NCBI GenBank assembly: GCA_937900755.1
Contig: CALCDN010000114.1
Span: forward strand, 1-14,785
Source: an uncultured Acetobacter sp.
GTDB taxonomy: Bacteria; Pseudomonadota; Alphaproteobacteria; Acetobacterales; Acetobacteraceae
Direction of reading: 5' to 3'
DNA length: 14,785 bases
Within the stretch, counting starts at the first letter, position 1. Every line of letters begins with the position of its first letter. A program made the translations under genes and the position numbers. Positions 1 to 7,258 of the stretch are shown in pieces. The notes under the pieces are model-generated. The model ran no database searches. It was not told the DNA's origin and was given only the letters and a program-made list of their open reading frames with translations.

Positions 1-52
1 CATACGCGAGCGCTCAGTGTCTCGTGGGCTCGGAGATGTGTATAAGAGACAG
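1..52. other. Illumina Nextera adapter remnant (non-genomic)
   Basis: Bases 19-52 match exactly the Nextera transposase read-2 adapter: the GTCTCGTGGGCTCGG part followed by the 19-base Tn5 mosaic end AGATGTGTATAAGAGACAG. Bases 11-18 (CGCTCAGT) sit where the 8-base i7 index belongs. Bases 1-10 match the end of the P7 oligo (CATACGAGAT) at 8 of 10 positions. This is library-preparation sequence left on a contig end, so the genome starts at base 53. Adapter sequences are recalled from memory; the long exact match leaves little doubt. Confidence 0.97.
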
Positions 53-369
53 CCCGACTTCTGCTGCCCGGCATTGCTCTGCTGCTGCGCCGCCTGAAGA
101 GCCTGCTGCGCCTGCTGGAGCTGGAACTGAAGCTGCTGAATCCGATTCTGCGCCTGCACCAGTGCGGCTTCCTGCACCACGGCCATCTGGGTCACGCGGT
201 AGCGGGCTTCGGGGTATTTCTGGAATTCCTGGGCGATAAACTGGTCTGCCTGCTGGTCAATCGCGGGCAGGTTGGCCTGGCTCCCCGGCACGCTGCCAAA
301 GCCGCCCTGGGCAGCCCCGCCAACACGGGCCATAAATTTTTCAATAAGGTCGCGTTCTTCGTTTGTCAT
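53..369 (-). CDS. DUF2076 domain-containing protein, N-terminal part (C-terminus cut off by contig end)
   Basis: Reading leftwards from ATG 369-367, the frame stays open for 105 codons into the adapter junction, so the stop codon is missing. The protein opens MTNEERDLIEKFMARVGG, continues with a DQQADQFIAQEFQKYPEARY segment and a conserved-looking QMAVVQEAAL stretch, and then a Gln/Ala-rich probable coiled coil from about residue 75. This order (M-T-x-x-E-R-x-L-I start, QTVLVQE-like core, Q-rich helix) is typical of DUF2076 proteins, whose molecular role is not established. A purine-rich GGAAGG lies about 6 bases before the ATG. The gene diverges from glyQ across a 233-base gap. The missing C-terminus prevents any statement about membrane anchoring or localisation. 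Confidence 0.75.
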
Positions 370-577
370 TCCATACCTTCCCGCCCTGACGGGCCAATTA
401 CAGCACCAGAGCTTTGTGCCAGAACACTCTGGCCAAGATGTGGCGCGCCCACAAGCCTGTTACAAGAGAGTACGCCAAGAAGGAAACCCTGCCATAAGGC
501 CCGCCTTCTCTTCCGGTCTGGCGCGCGGGGCTGTATGGTACGGCCAGCCGTGCCACGCGCACACCTGACCTGAGCAT

Positions 578-583
578 TATATT
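578..583 (+). promoter_or_regulatory. Possible glyQS promoter -10 element
   Basis: TATATT at 578-583 matches the sigma-70 -10 consensus at 5 of 6 positions, in an AT-rich island within otherwise GC-rich sequence. No convincing -35 hexamer lies 16-18 bases upstream. If used, the transcript would begin only about 13 bases before the glyQ ATG. The remainder of the 370-602 gap holds a CCAGA-ACAC-TCTGG inverted repeat at 419-432 and nothing else I can name. Confidence 0.25.
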
Positions 584-602
584 GCGGAGTTTCATCCCTA
601 TC

Positions 603-1487
603 ATGGACCCGGCGTCTCCCCGCCCCACAGAGCGACCCCTCTCCTTTCAGGACCTTATCCTGACCCTGCACCAGTTCTGGTCAAAACAGGGGTGCGCCAT
701 TCTCCAGCCCTATGACCAGGAAATAGGTGCTGGCACCCTCTCCCCCCACACCACGCTGCGGGCCCTGGGGAGCAAACCGTGGAAGGCCGCCTACGTGCAG
801 CCCTGCCGCCGCCCGTCCGATGGGCGGTATGGGGAAAATCCGAACCGGCTCCAGCATTACTACCAGTACCAGGTCCTGCTCAAACCCACCCCGGAGGAGA
901 GCCAGAAACTCCTGCTCGACAGCTACCGCGCCATCGGCATTGACCCCGACAGGCACGACATCCGCTTTGTGGAGGATGACTGGGAAAACCCGACCATAGG
1001 TGCGTGGGGACTGGGATGGGAGGTCTGGTGCGATGGCATGGAGGTCACGCAGTTTACCTACTTCCAGCAAGTTGGCGGTATTCCCGTAACCCTGCCCTCC
1101 ACGGAGCTGACATACGGGCTGGAACGCCTGGCCATGTATGTGCAGGGGGTCGAGAATGTTTATGACCTGGACTACAACGGTGCGGGCCTGACCTATGGCG
1201 ATGTGTTCTTGCGGGCCGAGCAGGACTACTCGCGCCATAATTTTGAACTGGCCAACACGGACCTTTTGTTCCAGCACTTCAGCGATGCGGAAAAGGAAAG
1301 TGTGGCCCTGGCCGAGGCAGGCGTTGCCCAGCCAGCCTATGACCAGTGCCTTAAGGCCAGTCATCTGTTCAACCTGCTTGATGCGCGCGGCGTCATCAGC
1401 GTAAGCGAACGCGCGGCCTATATTGGCCGGGTACGCACACTGGCAAAACTGTGTTGCGAAACCTGGCTGGCAGGCGAGGACAAATAA
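603..1487 (+). CDS. glyQ: Glycyl-tRNA synthetase alpha subunit
   Basis: This is the catalytic subunit of the bacterial alpha2-beta2 glycyl-tRNA synthetase, which activates glycine with ATP and charges tRNA-Gly in the cytoplasm. The 294-residue product has the usual family length. It carries near-invariant GlyQ blocks: QPYDQEIGAGTLSPHT (residues 35-50), RRPSDGRYGENPNRLQHYYQ (69-88, class II motif 2 region), DDWENPTIGAWGLGWEVW and EVTQFTYFQQVGG. I chose ATG 603. The frame also contains a TTG at 582, seven codons earlier, but the only purine-rich stretch (GGAG, 586-589) lies between the two and is about 13 bases from the ATG, so the start is not settled by the ribosome binding site. glyS follows after 4 bases. 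The Cys in VQPCRRP is usually Ser in homologues I remember; this looks conservative. Confidence 0.96.
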   Translation: MDPASPRPTERPLSFQDLILTLHQFWSKQGCAILQPYDQEIGAGTLSPHTTLRALGSKPWKAAYVQPCRRPSDGRYGENPNRLQHYYQYQVLLKPTPEESQKLLLDSYRAIGIDPDRHDIRFVEDDWENPTIGAWGLGWEVWCDGMEVTQFTYFQQVGGIPVTLPSTELTYGLERLAMYVQGVENVYDLDYNGAGLTYGDVFLRAEQDYSRHNFELANTDLLFQHFSDAEKESVALAEAGVAQPAYDQCLKASHLFNLLDARGVISVSERAAYIGRVRTLAKLCCETWLAGEDK

Positions 1488-1491
1488 GACC

Positions 1492-3552
1492 ATGCCCGAA
1501 TTGCTGATTGAACTTTTCTCCGAAGAAATTCCAGCCCGCATGCAACAGCAGGCAGGCGACACCCTGCTCCGCCTGCTGGCCGAGGCACTGGCGCCACTCA
1601 ACCCGACTGACGCCAGAAGCTACACCGGCCCCCGCCGCATTGCAGCCTCGCTGTGTCTGGACGAAAGGGTGCCCGGGCGCACCATTTCCGAACGCGGCCC
1701 GCGTGCGAGCGCGCCTGAAAAAGCGCTGGAAGGCTTTACCCGCAAGCATGGCGTAGGCAAGGACGCGCTGAGCCTGCAAAACGGTTTCTGGGTGCTTGAA
1801 CGCGAGGAAGCCCCTCTTGGGGCCGCAGCACACATTGCCGCCATCATGCCCGACCTGCTGCGCCGCTTCCCCTGGCCCAAATCCATGCGCTGGGGTGCGG
1901 GTAGCGCCATGACATGGGTGCGCCCCCTGCGCCGGATTGTCTGCCTGCTGGATGGCCGGATTGTGCCTTTCTCCATGGCGATGGAGGAAGATAACGGGCA
2001 CAATCTGAGCGCTTCCAACCAGACCGAGGGGCACCGCTTCCTCAACCCCGGCGTCATGAATGTCACAAGTGCCGCACAGTGGCAGCAGGGCCTGCATGAA
2101 CGCCATGTGATGGTGCATGCCGCCGAACGCCGCCAGAGCATTACAACAGGGCTGAACGCCCTTGCACAGGCCGAAGGGCTGAGCATCGTGCCCGATGCCG
2201 GGCTGGTGGACGAGGTGGCGGGGCTGGTCGAATGGCCTGTGCCGTTCCTTGGGCAGATCGACACCATCTTCATGGACCTCCCACCCGAGGTCATGCAGGT
2301 CTCCATGCGCGTGAACCAGCGCTACTTCGCCCTGCGCAACAGCGATGGATCGGCAGCACCACGCTTTGCCTTTGTCGCCAACATTATTCCCACCGATGAT
2401 GGCACACTAGTTGTCAGCGGGAATGAACGCGTCTTGCGCGCCCGCTTTGCCGATGCCCGGCACTTCTGGAACCTTGACCGCAAGCACAGCCTTGCCTCGC
2501 GCGTGGAAGGGCTTAACAGCATTACCTTCCATGCCAAGCTGGGCTCCCAGGGCGAGCGCACGCGCCGCATGGTCCGCCTTGCCGGTATTCTGGCCGACAG
2601 GACTAGCGCGCCCAGGGACCACTGCGAACGCGCGGCCGAGTTGAGCAAAACCGACCTGACAACCGGCATGGTCGGGGAATTCCCCGAATTGCAGGGCGTC
2701 ATGGGTGGCTACTATGCCCGCCATGACGGCGAACACGCCGATGTCGCCCAGGCCATTAGCGAACAGTACACACCGCGTGGCCCCGGAGATGAGGTGCCAG
2801 TCGCCCCTGTTTCCGTCGTGGTCGGGCTGGCGGACAGGTTTGACATGCTGACTGCCTTTTTTGCCGCGGGTGAAAAACCATCCGGCTCGGGCGACCCCTT
2901 TGGCCTGCGCCGCGCAGCCCTTGGCATTATCCGCCTGATCCGTGAAAACGGGTTGCGGCTGGACTTGGTCAACCTGTTTGAACTGGCGGCCGAAGCCCTG
3001 CCCACCCCGCTGCGCAATGCACCGGACCTGGCCCTGCTCCCCCAGTTTATTGCCGAGCGCCTGCGCGTACAGGTTCGTGCCGAAGGCGCACGGCATGATT
3101 GCCTTGCCGCGATTTCGGTCGGGAATGAGGACACGGATATCGTGCGCCTGCTCGCCCGTGCGCAGGCATTGCAGACCATGCTGGAAACCGAAGACGGCAA
3201 AAACCTGCTGGCCGCCACACGCCGTGCCGCCAACATCTTGCGGATTGAGGACAAAAAGGATGGCCCGCATGAGGGCGCACCCGACCCGGCCCTGTTCGCA
3301 CAGGACGAGGAGCGCGCTCTTTACGCCACGCTGCAAACGGTGGAACCTGCCGTGGAGCAGGCCTTTGCCGCCGAACACTTTGCTGACGCCATGCGGGCCG
3401 CCGCCAGCCTGCGCCAGCCACTCGACCACTTTTTTGAAGGTGTCACGGTTAACGCGCCAGAGGCCACACTCCGCCAGAACCGGCTTAAACTCCTGTCCCG
3501 CCTTGTGCGCATGATGCGGCTGATTGCCGACTTCAGCCAGATCGAGGGATAA
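1492..3552 (+). CDS. glyS: Glycyl-tRNA synthetase beta subunit
   Basis: This is the large subunit that binds tRNA-Gly and completes the heterotetramer with GlyQ. The 686-residue product is of normal family length. It begins MPELLIELFSEEIPARMQ, the typical GlyS N-terminus. It contains MGAxSAMTWVRPLRR-like and SMRVNQRYFALR blocks, the TTGMVGEFPELQGVMGGYYA block near residue 386, and the SGSGDPFGLRRAALGIIRLI block near residue 460. The C-terminal third fits the DALR-like anticodon-binding region. ATG 1492 is preceded by GGCGAGGA inside the end of glyQ, and the 4-base gap implies translational coupling. A longer in-frame reading from 1423 would overlap glyQ and is unlikely. Transcription should stop at the hairpins at 3558-3649. 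Confidence 0.96.
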   Translation: MPELLIELFSEEIPARMQQQAGDTLLRLLAEALAPLNPTDARSYTGPRRIAASLCLDERVPGRTISERGPRASAPEKALEGFTRKHGVGKDALSLQNGFWVLEREEAPLGAAAHIAAIMPDLLRRFPWPKSMRWGAGSAMTWVRPLRRIVCLLDGRIVPFSMAMEEDNGHNLSASNQTEGHRFLNPGVMNVTSAAQWQQGLHERHVMVHAAERRQSITTGLNALAQAEGLSIVPDAGLVDEVAGLVEWPVPFLGQIDTIFMDLPPEVMQVSMRVNQRYFALRNSDGSAAPRFAFVANIIPTDDGTLVVSGNERVLRARFADARHFWNLDRKHSLASRVEGLNSITFHAKLGSQGERTRRMVRLAGILADRTSAPRDHCERAAELSKTDLTTGMVGEFPELQGVMGGYYARHDGEHADVAQAISEQYTPRGPGDEVPVAPVSVVVGLADRFDMLTAFFAAGEKPSGSGDPFGLRRAALGIIRLIRENGLRLDLVNLFELAAEALPTPLRNAPDLALLPQFIAERLRVQVRAEGARHDCLAAISVGNEDTDIVRLLARAQALQTMLETEDGKNLLAATRRAANILRIEDKKDGPHEGAPDPALFAQDEERALYATLQTVEPAVEQAFAAEHFADAMRAAASLRQPLDHFFEGVTVNAPEATLRQNRLKLLSRLVRMMRLIADFSQIEG

Positions 3553-3590
3553 AAAACACCCCCACCAACCTGTCCGGTAAGGTGGGGGTT
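3551..3590 (-). terminator. Rho-independent terminator, best in the minus direction
   Basis: A 9-bp stem pairs 3558-3566 (ACCCCCACC) with 3581-3589 (GGTGGGGGT), with an extra ACC/GGT inner pairing at 3568-3570/3576-3578. Read on the minus strand it is followed directly by G and six T residues (complement of 3551-3556), a textbook terminator for the DUF1328 gene. It begins immediately after the glyS stop codon, so on the plus strand it could also slow polymerase, but there it has no U tract. Confidence 0.75.
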
Positions 3591-3608
3591 AACGCACCGT
3601 CTGCTCCA

Positions 3609-3649
3609 CACAAGGGGTTTGCCCGGTCCTGCCAGGCAAACCCCTTGTG
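3609..3649. terminator. Perfect 15-bp hairpin between convergent genes
   Basis: Arms 3609-3623 (CACAAGGGGTTTGCC) and 3635-3649 are perfect reverse complements around an 11-base loop. On the plus strand the stem is followed by CTTTAT, a weak U tract, so it is the likelier end point for glyQS. On the minus strand it comes first after the DUF1328 stop codon and precedes the 3551-3590 terminator. The two together probably act as a two-way transcription barrier. Confidence 0.65.
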
Positions 3650-3651
3650 CT

Positions 3652-3828
3652 TTATGGCCCCGAGCGCGAACGCCCACCAAAAAACAGGCTGATAATCAGC
3701 AGCACAACAAAAACAAACAGCAGCACCTTGGCTATTTCCGAAAACCCGGAGGCAGCACCACTAAACCCGAACAGGGACGCCAGCAGGGCAAAAATAAGAA
3801 AAACAATAATCCACCGTATCAGCGCCAT
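3652..3828 (-). CDS. DUF1328 domain-containing small membrane protein
   Basis: The 58-residue product starts MALIRWIIVFLIFALLASLF and has two hydrophobic helices (about 6-21 and 33-50) joined by GFSGAASGFSEIAK. It ends in a short basic tail (GGRSRSGP). This is the DUF1328/YtjA pattern: a two-helix inner-membrane protein of about 55 residues with a Gly/Ala-rich turn. The function of the family is not known. The start is well supported, because AGGGAGG (complement of 3834-3840) lies 5 bases before the ATG; a longer in-frame reading from 3933 would run through the neighbouring hairpin. It sits alone, with a terminator-like hairpin on each side, so it is probably monocistronic. Confidence 0.88.
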   Translation of the reverse strand: MALIRWIIVFLIFALLASLFGFSGAASGFSEIAKVLLFVFVVLLIISLFFGGRSRSGP

Positions 3829-3890
3829 TCTGGCCTCCCTCCATCCATGGTCATGCCATGAACGTTGCATAACCCCATGGGTGTTTAACG

Positions 3891-3926
3891 CAAAATGGCG
3901 ACCACGGTTCTGTGGTCGCCATTTTG
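3891..3926 (-). terminator. Hairpin terminator downstream of the secreted-protein gene
   Basis: Arms 3891-3905 (CAAAATGGCGACCAC) and 3912-3926 are perfect 15-bp reverse complements around a 6-base loop. The minus-strand 3' arm ends CATTTTG, so the T run lies partly within the stem. It begins 25 bases after the stop codon of the 3952-4710 gene and separates that gene from the DUF1328 gene. Because the stem has A and T runs at opposite ends, it could also act on the plus strand. Confidence 0.7.
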
Positions 3927-3951
3927 GCATCACACTTTGTGCCCTGGTGGC

Positions 3952-4710
3952 TTAATGCTCATCCGCTCCGGGAATAACATCATAACCCGGGCTCCCAGGT
4001 GCCGGGCCGGGTGGTGGCACATTGCCAACCGCAATACCTATGAGCTTGTCCGCCACCGATCCAATTTCACGCGCGTCAATGGCAACACCCAGGTCACCAC
4101 TGCTGCCACCGCCGACAGCATACAACATCTGACCCGCCCTTAGCAGGCTGGCCACACGCGCCGCCTCACGCGGGGACAGGTAAATAACCGAGTGGTCCTT
4201 GAGCACGGCGCCACTCAGGTGGCCGCCAGCATCATACAGGGGCATCCACACCTCGCCATGCAGGACAAGGTCGGGGCCTGCGATCATTTCGGGGGAGTGC
4301 AGAGGCATTTCAATAAAGCTGTCCTGCACCGTGCGCCCGCGAGGGCTGGCAACGCTGAACGCGCGGATAATCGGCAGGACCTGCCCCTTGATCCCACGGA
4401 TATCCACCTTGTCCCCCACCTTGATCAGCCCGGCAAAGGTGTGGGCCTGCTCGGGGGAGACAAAAACCTGCGTGCCATCATTGAGCACAAACCCGACTAT
4501 GCCCCCATGCGGTGCTGGCAAAAACTGCACCACGCTACCCGTAAACACCGGCAGCACGGACAGGTCATACACCCCGGTCGCCTGTTTTTCCGTTGTGGTC
4601 TGCCTGGAGGCAAAGGCCGTGGCGTGGGTTTCCGCCCCCCGGTGGGCAGGAGCCGCCACGGCGACCGATGACGCCAGAACAAGACCAGACAAACTAAGCA
4701 AAGAGCGCAT
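3952..4710 (-). CDS. Predicted secreted protein of unknown function with duplicated domain
   Basis: I do not recognise this 252-residue protein. Residues 1-20 form a clear Sec signal peptide (MRSLLSLSGLVLASSVAVAA, probable cleavage near A20), so the mature protein is likely periplasmic or exported. Two similar units follow. Unit 1 (about 57-118) reads G-x-V...GGIVGFVLNDGTQVFVSP..A..F..LIKVGDKVDIRG. Unit 2 (about 148-216) reads HGEVWMPLYDAGGHLSGAVL then KD..VIYLSP..A.RVASLLRAGQMLYAVG. The beta-rich pattern, with a turn, a DG/DH, an SP and a helix, could be a small OB-like barrel; that is inference. The C-terminus is Pro/Gly-rich (NVPPPGPAPGSPGYD). ATG 4710 is chosen because it starts the signal peptide, although no good Shine-Dalgarno sequence precedes it. 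A longer reading from 4764 would bury the signal peptide. Confidence 0.75.
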   Translation of the reverse strand: MRSLLSLSGLVLASSVAVAAPAHRGAETHATAFASRQTTTEKQATGVYDLSVLPVFTGSVVQFLPAPHGGIVGFVLNDGTQVFVSPEQAHTFAGLIKVGDKVDIRGIKGQVLPIIRAFSVASPRGRTVQDSFIEMPLHSPEMIAGPDLVLHGEVWMPLYDAGGHLSGAVLKDHSVIYLSPREAARVASLLRAGQMLYAVGGGSSGDLGVAIDAREIGSVADKLIGIAVGNVPPPGPAPGSPGYDVIPGADEH

Positions 4711-4804
4711 GAAACAACCACTAAGGACAGGCCCGCACCACCCGAAAAAGGCAGGGCGCGGCAATGCGTGAGACTCGTGCGTTATAGTCAGCCAAGAAGG
4801 GCCA

Positions 4805-4822
4805 TTCCCGCAAGAGCGGGAA
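4805..4822 (-). terminator. Weak hairpin after purH
   Basis: TTCCCGC (4805-4811) and GCGGGAA (4816-4822) form a 7-bp stem with an AAGA loop, starting 8 bases after the purH stop codon on the minus strand. The sequence that follows (TGGCCCTTCTTGG) is not a T tract. It may be a weak terminator or a 3'-end stabilising hairpin. Confidence 0.4.
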
Positions 4823-4829
4823 AAGCGCG

Positions 4830-6407
4830 TCAGTGACGGAAATGACGCATACCAGTAAACACCATGGCAATGCCTGCGGCATCGGCTGCGGCAATCACCT
4901 CATCATCACGGATGGAGCCACCGGGCTGTATAACGGCGGTCGCACCAGCGGCCACAATGGTTTCCAGCCCATCGGCAAAGGGGAAGAACGCATCGGACGC
5001 GGCAACCGAACCCTGCGTCAGTGGCGCGGACTGGCCAGCAGCCTTTGCGGCCTCCCCACTTTTGCTGGCGGCAATGCGCGCAGAGTCCACGCGGCTCATC
5101 TGCCCCGCACCAATACCCACCGTGGCGCAGCCCCTGGCATAGACAATGGCGTTGGACTTGACGTGCTTGGCCACGCGGAAGGCAAAGATCAGGTCCTGCA
5201 TTTCCTGCTCCGTGGGAACGCGCCTGGTCACGACCTTCAGGGCTTCGGGGGCGACCTGCCCGTTATCGCGCGTCTGGGCCAGAAAGCCCCCCGCGACCGA
5301 GCGCACAACCGTGCCTGCGGCGGTCGGGTCAGGCAGGCCACCCGTCAGCAGCAGGCGCAGGTTTTTTTTGCGCGCCAGCAACGCCTTGGCATCTTCGGCC
5401 GCATCGGGGGCCACAATCACTTCCGTAAAGATGGTGGAAATTTTTTCCGCCGTGGCCGCGTCCAGCGGGCGGTTCAGGGCGACAATCCCCCCAAAGGCGG
5501 AAACCGGGTCACACCGCAGGGCCTGGTCCCAGGCGGTTGTCAGGTCGCCAGAAACTGCAACCCCGCAAGGATTGGCATGTTTGACAATGACCACAGCGGG
5601 GCCATCAAACTCGGCAACGGCCTCGAAGGCGGCATCCGTGTCGTTGATGTTGTTATAGGACAATGCCTTGCCCTGCACCTGCACGGCGGTGGCCACACCG
5701 GGGCGGGTCGTGCCATCACGGTAAAAAGCGGCCTGCTGGTGGGGGTTTTCACCATACCGCAGGATTTCGGCCCGCTGGCCAGCCAGGGCAAACCGTTCGG
5801 GGAACGCATCTTGCGCCTGCGCTGCAAACCAGGCGGCAATGGCCGCGTCATACGCAGCCGTGCGGGCATAGGCCGCACCCGCATAAAACCTGCGCGTATC
5901 CAGCGTGGTGCCGCCGTTACCGAGTGCGTCAATCAGGCCTTCGTACTGGGCCGGGTCGGTCAGCACCACCACATGCGCGTGGTTTTTTGCCGCCGCACGG
6001 ATCAGGGCCGGACCACCGATGTCAATATTTTCAATGCAGGTTTCCGCGTCCGCGCCAGAGGCAACCGTTTTTTCAAACGGATACAGGTTGACCACCACCA
6101 GATCGATCGGGCCAATTCCATGCGCCTTCATCTGCTCCACATGGGCGGGCAGGTCACGGCGGCCAAGAATACCCCCATGAATTTTGGGAACCAGCGTTTT
6201 GACGCGACCATCCAGAATTTCGGGAAATCCCGTGTAATCCGAAACTTCCGTGACAGGCACGCTGGCGTCACGCAGGGCCTTGGCAGACCCGCCCGTGGAC
6301 AGGATTTCCGCCCCCTGAGCCACAAGCGCACGCGCCAGATCAAGCAGACCGGCTTTGTCGGATACGGAAATAAGGGCGCGACGGATGGGAAGTGGCGTCT
6401 GGCTCAT
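4830..6407 (-). CDS. purH: Bifunctional AICAR formyltransferase / IMP cyclohydrolase
   Basis: PurH performs the last two steps of purine synthesis: formyl transfer from 10-formyl-THF to AICAR, then ring closure of FAICAR to IMP. The 525-residue product matches the normal length. The N-terminal cyclohydrolase domain (about 1-200, MGS-like fold) contains RRALISVSDKAG, STGGSAKALRD, DGRVKTLVPKIHGGIL and VVVNLYPF. The C-terminal transformylase domain has RYGENPHQQAAFYR, LSYNNINDTDAA, the catalytic Lys-His pair in VIVKHANPCGVA (K276, H277), ASDAFFPFADG, QPGGSIRDDEVI and the usual MRHFRH end. ATG 6407 has AGAGG seven bases upstream; a longer reading from 6473 adds a non-conserved tail. The 95-base gap behind trmB has no clear terminator, so partial read-through from metK-trmB is possible. 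Confidence 0.97.
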   Translation of the reverse strand: MSQTPLPIRRALISVSDKAGLLDLARALVAQGAEILSTGGSAKALRDASVPVTEVSDYTGFPEILDGRVKTLVPKIHGGILGRRDLPAHVEQMKAHGIGPIDLVVVNLYPFEKTVASGADAETCIENIDIGGPALIRAAAKNHAHVVVLTDPAQYEGLIDALGNGGTTLDTRRFYAGAAYARTAAYDAAIAAWFAAQAQDAFPERFALAGQRAEILRYGENPHQQAAFYRDGTTRPGVATAVQVQGKALSYNNINDTDAAFEAVAEFDGPAVVIVKHANPCGVAVSGDLTTAWDQALRCDPVSAFGGIVALNRPLDAATAEKISTIFTEVIVAPDAAEDAKALLARKKNLRLLLTGGLPDPTAAGTVVRSVAGGFLAQTRDNGQVAPEALKVVTRRVPTEQEMQDLIFAFRVAKHVKSNAIVYARGCATVGIGAGQMSRVDSARIAASKSGEAAKAAGQSAPLTQGSVAASDAFFPFADGLETIVAAGATAVIQPGGSIRDDEVIAAADAAGIAMVFTGMRHFRH

Positions 6408-6502
6408 GGGTGGACCTCTCACACGGCAAAAAACGTAATGCGGCTGATTAGCCAACATGCCAAGCCGAGGCAACCAGCCGAGACAAAGAAGATGGACAGC
6501 GC

Positions 6503-7240
6503 CTAACGGCGGGTAAACGTCCAGTAAAGTGGCTGACGGCCAGCGGCTATGGCCTTGGCCTCATACCGGGTGGGGAACCACCCGTCGGGGCGGACCGTTG
6601 CCGGGGGGGGTGCTTCAAAATACGGCTGGGCGGACATGACCTCGCTTACCCATGCCTGATAGGTCGGGTCATCACTGGCAACACGCCAGACAGCACCAGG
6701 TTTGAGCACACGGGCACACAATGCGACATTTTGTGGATGCACAAAGCGGCGCTTGGCATGCCGGGCCTTGGGCCACGGGTCGGGGAACATCAGGAACAGG
6801 CGGTCCAGGCTGGCATCAGGCAATACGCGCAGCACAAGCCGTGCGTCATCGTCCCACAGGCGGAGCATATCCGGCAGCGGAGCGGTGGCTTCGTGTTCAA
6901 CAGGCACAAGCTTGTTGAGCAGCGAACACAGACCGTTATGGAAAACCTCGGAGGCTATGTAGCCCACCTGAGGGTGCGCCTTGGTCTGGGCCAGCACATG
7001 CTCGCCCCCACCAAAGCCAACCTCGAACCAGACCTGCTCTGGCGCATGGCCAAAAACAGAAGCCGGGTTCGCTGCCCTGTCCAGCGGAAACCGCAGACGT
7101 GGCAGCGTTTCATCCAGCAGGCGTTCCTGACGGGGGCGTAGCGGATGCCCACGCTGGCGGCCATACAGCCTTTCCGGCGGGGGCTTTACATCCACTGCTT
7201 CGGGCTGGCCAGTAACAGCCTGACCTTTTGCCTCCGTCAT
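6503..7240 (-). CDS. trmB: tRNA (guanine46-N7)-methyltransferase
   Basis: TrmB uses S-adenosylmethionine to place m7G at position 46 in the variable loop of tRNAs. The 245-residue product has LYGRQRGHPLRPRQ near its N-terminus, then the SAM-binding glycine loop WFEVGFGGGEHVLAQ (71-85), and YIASEVFHNGL. The signature FPDPWPKARHAKRRFVHP follows at 152-169. The C-terminus has ASDDPTYQAW and WFPTRYEAKA, as in the family. GTG 7246 and ATG 7240 are both possible; ATG is preferred because AAGGG lies about 9 bases before it and only about 3 before the GTG. The gene begins 18 bases after the metK stop. The pairing makes sense, since MetK supplies the methyl donor, but the functional link is inference. 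Confidence 0.93.
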   Translation of the reverse strand: MTEAKGQAVTGQPEAVDVKPPPERLYGRQRGHPLRPRQERLLDETLPRLRFPLDRAANPASVFGHAPEQVWFEVGFGGGEHVLAQTKAHPQVGYIASEVFHNGLCSLLNKLVPVEHEATAPLPDMLRLWDDDARLVLRVLPDASLDRLFLMFPDPWPKARHAKRRFVHPQNVALCARVLKPGAVWRVASDDPTYQAWVSEVMSAQPYFEAPPPATVRPDGWFPTRYEAKAIAAGRQPLYWTFTRR

Positions 7241-7258
7241 GAACACGCGCCCTTTATA

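Noticed and set aside
53..180. Repeated CTGCTG/CTGCGCC units that look like a short tandem repeat
   Set aside because: They encode the Gln/Ala-rich helix of the minus-strand DUF2076 protein, so the repetition follows from CAG/GCG codon use.
370..602. T-box leader upstream of glyQS
   Set aside because: T-boxes regulate glycyl-tRNA synthetase genes mainly in Firmicutes. I see no specifier loop or T-box core here, only a short CCAGA/TCTGG inverted repeat.
6408..6502. Purine or ZTP-type riboswitch before purH
   Set aside because: The gap is only 95 bases, shows just a 4-bp GGCT/AGCC stem and none of the conserved ZTP core that I know.
4833..6506. A 557-codon open frame on the plus strand running the full length of purH
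   Set aside because: It mirrors purH in the antisense direction. In GC-rich genes the biased third codon position removes stop codons from the antisense frame. The predicted product is rich in Gly/Arg/His/Asn without domain-like pattern, while PurH is unmistakable.
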